Source: Kordiimonadales bacterium
GTDB taxonomy: Bacteria; Pseudomonadota; Alphaproteobacteria; Sphingomonadales; Kordiimonadaceae
Assembly (NCBI GenBank): GCA_002401685.1
Contig: NVTU01000041.1
Span: 19,096 to 83,095, forward strand
Direction of reading: 5' to 3'
DNA: 64,000 bases
The notes beneath the pieces are model-generated. The model made no database searches and was not told the DNA's origin. It saw only the letters and a list, made by a program, of their open reading frames with translations. Shown here one piece after another: positions 58,102-64,000 of this stretch (the first letter of the stretch is position 1; each line of letters opens with the position of its first letter). A program made the position numbers and the translations under genes.

Positions 58102-58857
58102 ATGCGATACCAGCTACCAGTATTTTTGGCGGTTTTCATCCTGTGCCTGGCGTTCGCCAGTCCGGTTTCTAGTGCTGTGCCTGTCACTTTATATACCGAA
58201 GATCTGCCGCCTTATACCTATGAGGATGAAGAAGGCCGTATGGCAGGGACCGCCGTGGAAACCGTTAGAAAAATAATGGCAGAGGCGGGGCTTGATTACG
58301 CTATTCATATAATGCCGTGGCCGCGCGCTCTCCGCGAAGCGACCCTCAATGAAAATAGCCTGATATTTAATCTGTCGCGCACACAGGCCCGCGAAAAGCA
58401 GTTTGATTGGGTCGTGCTACTGTCCGCGCCTGAGTTTTATTTATTTGGCCACAAAAACGATAAACGCCCTGTCACGTTTGAAGCGATCAGAGCCGGCGAG
58501 TTCACCGCCGTATGCGTACATAATGATGCATCATGCGCAATGATGTTAAAAGCAGGATTTCCACCAGACAAGCTTCTAAAAATCGGCGCTGCAGGCACAT
58601 CAGAGCTGATGGTGGAACGCGGCAGGGTCGATTTATATCTAGCGGAAATCCGCCGCAATAAGTACTGGCTGAGAAAACTAGGGCTAGCCCCGAACTTAAC
58701 AAAGCCGATGATACGGGTGGGTACAGACGTAAAATTCTATCTGGCAGCTGGCCTACAAGTCGATCAAACACTGAGAGATACCGTTCGGGCCGCCGCTATA
58801 CGTCTCGCGAAAAGGGGGAAATTGATTAAGCAAAGCCCCCACGAGATCAAAGAGTAA
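58102..58857 (+). CDS. periplasmic substrate-binding protein, SBP_bac_3-like
   Basis: Signal peptide; 'VTLYTEDLPPYTYEDEEGRMAGTAVETVRKIMAEAGLDYAIHIMPWPRALREA'. Confidence 0.85.
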   Translation: MRYQLPVFLAVFILCLAFASPVSSAVPVTLYTEDLPPYTYEDEEGRMAGTAVETVRKIMAEAGLDYAIHIMPWPRALREATLNENSLIFNLSRTQAREKQFDWVVLLSAPEFYLFGHKNDKRPVTFEAIRAGEFTAVCVHNDASCAMMLKAGFPPDKLLKIGAAGTSELMVERGRVDLYLAEIRRNKYWLRKLGLAPNLTKPMIRVGTDVKFYLAAGLQVDQTLRDTVRAAAIRLAKRGKLIKQSPHEIKE

Positions 58858-58952
58858 TCCGCAGCACTCTATATCGGCGAACAAAAACTTGCGCTGAGGG
58901 CTGGTTTTTGGCTAGAAAAGCACTCAACATTTTTAATTTTTGGGGATTACAA

Positions 58953-60365
58953 ATGCGTTTCACTGCCGTTTTGATTTTAACTATGTTCTTTTCAGCTACG
59001 GGTTTCTCAGCGGAACCCGAACCGGAACTGAACAATAGCACCCTGATCGCCAAGCTCCATTTTGACCGGAGCGCCCGCAAGGGGCAGATGGTTGGTGCCC
59101 TGCAGATACGCATTCGTAACGCGTCCACGAAGCCGCTGACATCCCTCTCACTACTTCTTAATCCAGGGCTGCAATTTGTTCGCGTCGAAGGTAGTGGGCG
59201 TAAACAGCTTGAGGTTACGAGCGATATCAAGGCCATTGAAGGCAGCAACCTTCTTGAGCTAAACGCCGCGACCGTGCAGTTCACTAACCCTCTTGCGCCG
59301 AGCAAGCAGCGCGAGATCGTTATTCATTTTCGCGGGTATATTGAGGACCTGTCCTGGACGGGCCTTGACGGCATTAAAGAAACGCTGCACCCCGATTTTG
59401 CCATGATCAGGGCACAGAGCTTCGCTTACCCAATCTTTGCCACGCCAGACATGGCAAGCATTCAGCGCGCCTGGAACAGCAAACCTTACCAGCAGATTGT
59501 TTTTCTTGAGATGCCCGGCGGCAACACCGTACGAGGCTCGCTAGCAGTTGCCGAAAAAACCATTGCCGGCAGCAAAACAAATTACGAGCTTAAGAGCGCC
59601 CGACTGACCAAACCTGCTGTCGTGGCAATAGGAAACTATGCTGACCTCACGGATGGGATGATCTCGGTTTCGCGTTTGAATGCGACTGAAGCCGAAGCCA
59701 GAGCCGTGCTCGACGCCGCCAATGCCTACAGCGGGAAAGTTCGCGGCCTTATCGGTGCGCCCGGCAAAACCGGTTCAATCTCCATCATTGAAGTACCTGA
59801 TGGCTATAGGGACATGGTCACTACCGGTGCAATTTTCCGAGGGCCCTCGTTCTTTGCTAACCCAGAAATCAGCGCTGACATTCAAGCTGAAATATTTGAA
59901 TTGTGGCGTCTCAATACCCGCAACCAAGCTGGCCATTGGTCCACTGGGTTTGACACCCTAACAAAAGAGTTTCTATCCAACGGCGGCACCATGCAGGGCT
60001 ATAATGATGCTGCATTTTTAGCAGCTCAGCCTCTTTTTGCGTTGAACAAAAATCTCGGGAAAGCGGCTTTGGCCGATTATGCAGTCGATGGCTATACCGG
60101 ACAAAGCGACACTGTCTCTACACTCGCGTTCGCTGTTTTGTACAATGTGTTGGGCGACGAGGCCTTTTTCGCGCTTCTTCGTAATTTACGCAGCGAGCTC
60201 GCAAACAATTATGCCGACATGGAAGCCGTCGCTGAGTTTCTCAGTGGTGCCGTAAAACACAAGAAAGCGCGCAAGTTTGTTAAAAATTGGTTCGCCAAGG
60301 GCCGCGCAGGCAAGGACATGGCCAAAGCCAAAAGCTTTGACGCGTTGGTCACACTCTACAAATAG
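58953..60365 (+). CDS. secreted protein, possibly M1-peptidase-like without catalytic motif
   Basis: Signal peptide 'MRFTAVLILTMFFSATGFSA'; 'NPLAPSKQREIVIHFRGYIEDLSWTG' resembles an M1 N-terminal beta domain; no HExxH found. Confidence 0.55.
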   Translation: MRFTAVLILTMFFSATGFSAEPEPELNNSTLIAKLHFDRSARKGQMVGALQIRIRNASTKPLTSLSLLLNPGLQFVRVEGSGRKQLEVTSDIKAIEGSNLLELNAATVQFTNPLAPSKQREIVIHFRGYIEDLSWTGLDGIKETLHPDFAMIRAQSFAYPIFATPDMASIQRAWNSKPYQQIVFLEMPGGNTVRGSLAVAEKTIAGSKTNYELKSARLTKPAVVAIGNYADLTDGMISVSRLNATEAEARAVLDAANAYSGKVRGLIGAPGKTGSISIIEVPDGYRDMVTTGAIFRGPSFFANPEISADIQAEIFELWRLNTRNQAGHWSTGFDTLTKEFLSNGGTMQGYNDAAFLAAQPLFALNKNLGKAALADYAVDGYTGQSDTVSTLAFAVLYNVLGDEAFFALLRNLRSELANNYADMEAVAEFLSGAVKHKKARKFVKNWFAKGRAGKDMAKAKSFDALVTLYK

Positions 60366-60388
60366 CAGCAACTCCCCAAAGCATTCAT

Positions 60389-60418
60389 AAAAGGCGGCTC
60401 TCAAAACAGCTGCCTTTT
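60389..60418 (+). terminator. rho-independent terminator
   Basis: AAAAGGCGGCT-N8-AGCTGCCTTTT, one G-U pair. Confidence 0.8.
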
Positions 60419-60488
60419 CATTTTCTGTTCGCCTTATGCCGCCCGCGCCCAATATAACTTGCATAAGCAAACCATAGGAGCGGGCATC

Positions 60489-61316
60489 ATGGATTTTGAA
60501 ACACTAGACGTTAGTTTTGACGGCGCGGTTGCGCATGTAGCGCTAAACCGGCCAGACAGACTAAATGCCATGAACAGCACTATGTTTGCTGAAATCGGCA
60601 GTGCCTTTCGCTGGCTCGGCGATAAAGACGGCGTGCGTGCCATCATCCTATCCGCAAACGGCAAACATTTCACTGCGGGCTTGGACCTAAAAGAAAGCGG
60701 TGCGGTGCTGGGCGACAAAGCGGGTGACCCGGCACGCGTACGCGAAAAACTACGCAAGCATATCCTCCACCTGCAGGATTGTTTCACGGCGCTTGAAGAC
60801 TGCCGCGCACCGGTTATTGCTGCCATCCACGGGGCCTGCCTCGGCGGCGGCATCGATCTTATCTCTGCCTGCGATATGCGCATTGCGTCTGCGGACGCGT
60901 GGTTTGCCATCCAAGAAATCAATGTGGCCATCGTCGCAGACGTTGGTACGCTGCAGCGCGCACCCTACTTGTTGCCGCAAGGCATCCTGCGCGAGCTTGC
61001 CATGACAGGCCGCAAATTTGCAGCAGATGAAGCCAGCAAATATGGTTTCGTAAATTCTGTCGCTGAAGACAAAGCCGCTGCGCTCGCGGCTGCAAAAGCT
61101 ATGGCACAAGAAATCGCCAGCAAAAGCCCGCTTGCAATGGCAGGAACCAAAGCTGTGCTTAATCATTCCCGGGATCACAGCATCCGCGACGGCCTCGATT
61201 ATGTCGCCACATGGAACAGTGGCCAATTGCTTGGCGAAGACCTGATGAAAGCCGCCAGCGCTGCATTAACTCGCGAGAGCGTTGAGTTTGCCGACCTGCT
61301 GGGCAGCGACGACTAA
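60489..61316 (+). CDS. crotonase / enoyl-CoA hydratase family (ECH1 dienoyl-CoA isomerase-like)
   Basis: 'VAHVALNRPDRLNAMNSTMFAEIGSAFRWLGDKDGVRAIILSANGKHFTAGLDLKE', 'APVIAAIHGACLGGGIDLISACDMRIAS'. Confidence 0.93.
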   Translation: MDFETLDVSFDGAVAHVALNRPDRLNAMNSTMFAEIGSAFRWLGDKDGVRAIILSANGKHFTAGLDLKESGAVLGDKAGDPARVREKLRKHILHLQDCFTALEDCRAPVIAAIHGACLGGGIDLISACDMRIASADAWFAIQEINVAIVADVGTLQRAPYLLPQGILRELAMTGRKFAADEASKYGFVNSVAEDKAAALAAAKAMAQEIASKSPLAMAGTKAVLNHSRDHSIRDGLDYVATWNSGQLLGEDLMKAASAALTRESVEFADLLGSDD

Positions 61317-61410
61317 CTGTTAGCTTAGCGGCCGCTAAAATACAGGGAACATGCCTCTTGCGAATGCGGTGCCAAAAGCGCTATTCATGCCTTAGTTAAG
61401 GGATGATAGT

Positions 61411-62388
61411 ATGTTCGAAGAAGCAGTAACATGGGCACGAGAAAACGGTGACGTACTGGGTACGGTCGGCTTTCTTTTTGCTATGATAACGATGATGCTC
61501 ACCAACGGGAAGCTTGTTCTGCAGCGCTTTCGGGGTGACCCTATTCTGCCTATTGCGCAGGGCCTTGATATTACTGTACCAACAAGTGCGACAGGAAATA
61601 CCGCAGTAGCCGTGGTGGACGCGCCGGTTGAGATGCCTGACTACGGCAATAAAATCCCCATAGCAGTGTTGCCGCCCAAAGAGCGCGGGTCGGTAGACGA
61701 CCATTTCGCTGACGGCTTAGCCGACGACCTGATTGCGGACCTTCAGCAAGCCTCTTTTGCCACGCCCGACATTGATACTGTGGCCCGCCAAATTAGGGGC
61801 GGAGCAGACACAGCTAAAATCGCCCGCGATTTTGGCGTCAAGCACGTACTTTCCACCAGCGTCAGACGCCAAGGTGATAAAATACGGGTAACAGCGCAAT
61901 TGATCGACCCTTCAGGAGCCATCCTCTGGTCTGACAGATTTGACGCCGCTGGCGACGATTTGATGGCGATACAGTGTACAGTGGCCACGAACGTAAGTGC
62001 CGCGATCGCTGCTCTATTACAGCCGGGCACGGCCCTACGAAACCCTGATACTGGCCGTGCTTATGCCTCACGCTCAGAAGCGCTGATTGCTATCAGTTCA
62101 CCAAAAAGCCGCCTGGTTGCTTTGTTTCTCTGCTTTCCGCCCTTTGGCATTCTGGGTTTCCACCGGTACTATGTGGGCAGGCCCTTCACCGGTTTCCTCT
62201 ACACTTTTACGATGGGCCTAATCATCTTTGGCTGGTTGATAGACATATTGCTGATCGTGCTTGGCATGTTTGCGGACGGTAAAGGCAGGCCTGTGCGTAT
62301 TTGGCGGCACGACCCGCTAAAGCAACTGCCCAAGCCCGAAAAATCAAAGAAAAAAAGACGCCGTAAAAAGGCGAAAGCCGCGTCCTAA
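61411..62388 (+). CDS. TolB-like N-terminal domain + TM2 domain membrane protein, copy 1
   Basis: '[30 protein letters not shown]...[47 protein letters not shown]' plus TM2 '[48 protein letters not shown]'. Confidence 0.82.
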   Translation: MFEEAVTWARENGDVLGTVGFLFAMITMMLTNGKLVLQRFRGDPILPIAQGLDITVPTSATGNTAVAVVDAPVEMPDYGNKIPIAVLPPKERGSVDDHFADGLADDLIADLQQASFATPDIDTVARQIRGGADTAKIARDFGVKHVLSTSVRRQGDKIRVTAQLIDPSGAILWSDRFDAAGDDLMAIQCTVATNVSAAIAALLQPGTALRNPDTGRAYASRSEALIAISSPKSRLVALFLCFPPFGILGFHRYYVGRPFTGFLYTFTMGLIIFGWLIDILLIVLGMFADGKGRPVRIWRHDPLKQLPKPEKSKKKRRRKKAKAAS

Positions 62389-62623
62389 CTCGGTTTTGTG
62401 AGCCCCAATTGCGGCGGCGCGGTGCCGGCTCCTTGTTCCCTACTGGTAAAAGTCCTATATGGTACCTATATATAACGGGGAAGTTACTTCTGACCGTATA
62501 CGATAAGCGACCTTGGGCAAACGTATGGGCCAACCTGATCTGATCAGGCTATTTTTGTTCAAGCAATAAAAAAACTTACTGCACAAGCAGTTTGATAAAA
62601 ATAGACGCGCACGAGGACAGTCC

Positions 62624-63472
62624 ATGCAAAACACACGACCAGAACCGGGAACAATATTTGGGGTAGAAACTGCAATTGCCGTTTTGCCACCCACAGAAAC
62701 ACCTGCGTCGAAAGACGGCTTCGGTGAAAAATTAGCGCTGGAGGTTACATCAAACCTGCAGCAACTCGGCGTTTCAACCACCGACCTAGAAGCAGTTAGC
62801 GCTCTTGTGGTTCAAGGGGCTGATGCGCCGCGTATCGCGCGCCGCTTCGGGGTTGATTATGTTATTTCGATCAATGTGCGCAGCAGGGGCGAAAAAGTAC
62901 GCGTGACTGCTGAACTGCTGGATTATAGCGGCGCCTTGGTTTGGACCAAACATTTCAACGCCATTGGTGACGACCTGGACGCAATGCAGAAATCCTTTGC
63001 TGCCAAGATTGCCACACAGGCTGCCGCGGAAATTCCTGATCTTGCTGCCGCTGCCGAAACTGCTGCATCTAAATCTGCTGCATCTGCGGAACCTAAAGGC
63101 CGCCCAGACTATGCCAAAAGCACGAAGGAACGTGCTCGTGAGCGCACAAGAACACGTGGCCATCATCCGTATAACGCACGGGAAGAGTATGTCGAGGAGG
63201 AGCCTTCTGACAAAAGCCGGTTCATCGCCTTGCTGCTTTTGTTCCCACTATTTGGTATATTCGGCATCCACCGGTTTTATGGCGGTCGCCCTTTGATTGG
63301 TTTATTGTTCCTGTTCACAGGCGGGCTTGCAGGCATCGGTTGGATGGTTGACATTGTGATGACAGTCTTTGGCCGAATTCGCGACGGCGAAGGCAAACGC
63401 ATTAGCCGTTGGGGTGGTAGAGGTCGTCGGTATTATCGGCGTCTATACCGCGAGGCGCACCGTAGCTACTAA
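62624..63472 (+). CDS. TolB-like N-terminal domain + TM2 domain membrane protein, copy 2
   Basis: 'IAVLPPTETPASKDGFGEKLALEVTSNLQQ...GVDYVISINVRSRGEKVRVTAELLDYSGALVWTKHFNAIGDDLDAMQ' plus TM2 'FIALLLLFPLFGIFGIHRFYGGRPLIGLLFLFTGGLAGIGWMVDIVMT'. Confidence 0.82.
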   Translation: MQNTRPEPGTIFGVETAIAVLPPTETPASKDGFGEKLALEVTSNLQQLGVSTTDLEAVSALVVQGADAPRIARRFGVDYVISINVRSRGEKVRVTAELLDYSGALVWTKHFNAIGDDLDAMQKSFAAKIATQAAAEIPDLAAAAETAASKSAASAEPKGRPDYAKSTKERARERTRTRGHHPYNAREEYVEEEPSDKSRFIALLLLFPLFGIFGIHRFYGGRPLIGLLFLFTGGLAGIGWMVDIVMTVFGRIRDGEGKRISRWGGRGRRYYRRLYREAHRSY

Positions 63473-63486
63473 AGGCACATTCTCTT

Positions 63487-64000
63487 ATGGCAGTTGATGT
63501 CAAGATATGTGGCATCACTGAAGCCGAACACGCGCACTTTGCCGCTGAGCACGGTGCGCGCTGGCTTGGATTTGTGTTTTTCGAAAAATCCCCACGTAAC
63601 CTTTCGCTTGAAGCGGCGGAAGCGCTTGGCAAAATACTACCAACAGGCCCCAAGCGCGTGGGAGTATTCGTCAACGCGTCTGACACTTTGCTGAAAGCGG
63701 CGATTGCTGCACTGTCCCTGGACGCAGTGCAGTTGCACGGCGACGAGACACCTGCGGATGCTAAGCGCCTGAAAGAGTTGCTGGGCGTCAAAATTATCAA
63801 AGCTGTTGCTATCAGTAATGAGGATGATATTACCAAAGCAGATCCCTTCCTGCCGCATGTAGACCGTATCTTGTTTGACGCCAAACCGCCTAAAGGTGCA
63901 GTCCTGCCGGGCGGCAACGCTGTGTCCTTCCCCTGGCATATCCTGAAAGGCAAGGGTTTGCCCTACCGGTGGATGCTGGCGGGCGGGCTAACGGCTGAAA
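63487..64000 (+). CDS. trpF: phosphoribosylanthranilate isomerase, truncated at right edge
   Basis: Own translation: MAVDVKICGITEAEHAHFAAEHGARWLGFVFFEKSPRNLSLEAAEAL...GVFVNAS...LDAVQLHGDE...ILFDAKPP...WMLAGGLTAE; absent from the ORF track because no stop lies within the window. Confidence 0.95.
   Translation, partial: MAVDVKICGITEAEHAHFAAEHGARWLGFVFFEKSPRNLSLEAAEALGKILPTGPKRVGVFVNASDTLLKAAIAALSLDAVQLHGDETPADAKRLKELLGVKIIKAVAISNEDDITKADPFLPHVDRILFDAKPPKGAVLPGGNAVSFPWHILKGKGLPYRWMLAGGLTAE

Noticed and set aside
1-64000. CRISPR array, prophage, toxin-antitoxin, restriction or other defence island
   Set aside because: No regularly spaced repeats, integrase, capsid, methylase or toxin motifs seen; gene content is housekeeping and metabolic.

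Overview
This looks like an ordinary, densely coded bacterial chromosome segment, probably alphaproteobacterial (inferred from ffs-dnaX-ybaB-recR, pyrimidine 5'-nucleotidase-dapD-dapE and DUF2336 content). I recognise about 60 CDSs plus one non-coding RNA, the signal recognition particle RNA (ffs, minus strand), which the ORF track does not show. Well-supported blocks are: hemH; argB; dapD/dapE; ffs-dnaX-ybaB-recR; nudC; cobB / LMW-PTP / fructosamine kinase; arylesterase with a divergent YbbA/YbbP-type ABC exporter; a divergent biotin cluster (bioBA / bioFD); a TusA-TIGR02186-TauE/SafE sulfur cluster; a MerR-regulated beta-oxidation operon; and trpF running off the right edge. I found no tRNA, rRNA, CRISPR array, transposase, integrase, phage gene or recognisable defence system. 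The parts most worth a second look are: three consecutive DUF547-like secreted paralogs (31.7-35.8 kb); a tandem pair of TolB-like + TM2 membrane proteins (61.4-63.5 kb); two adjacent small paralogous proteins with no recognised family (15.4-16.2 kb); a diguanylate cyclase translationally coupled to a DUF2336 protein; a possible protein-repair (deacylation/deglycation) island (22.4-24.6 kb); and several perfect palindromes upstream of regulators or paralog genes. Nothing here is a demonstrated new system. The family calls were made by eye from translated sequence, without database searches.
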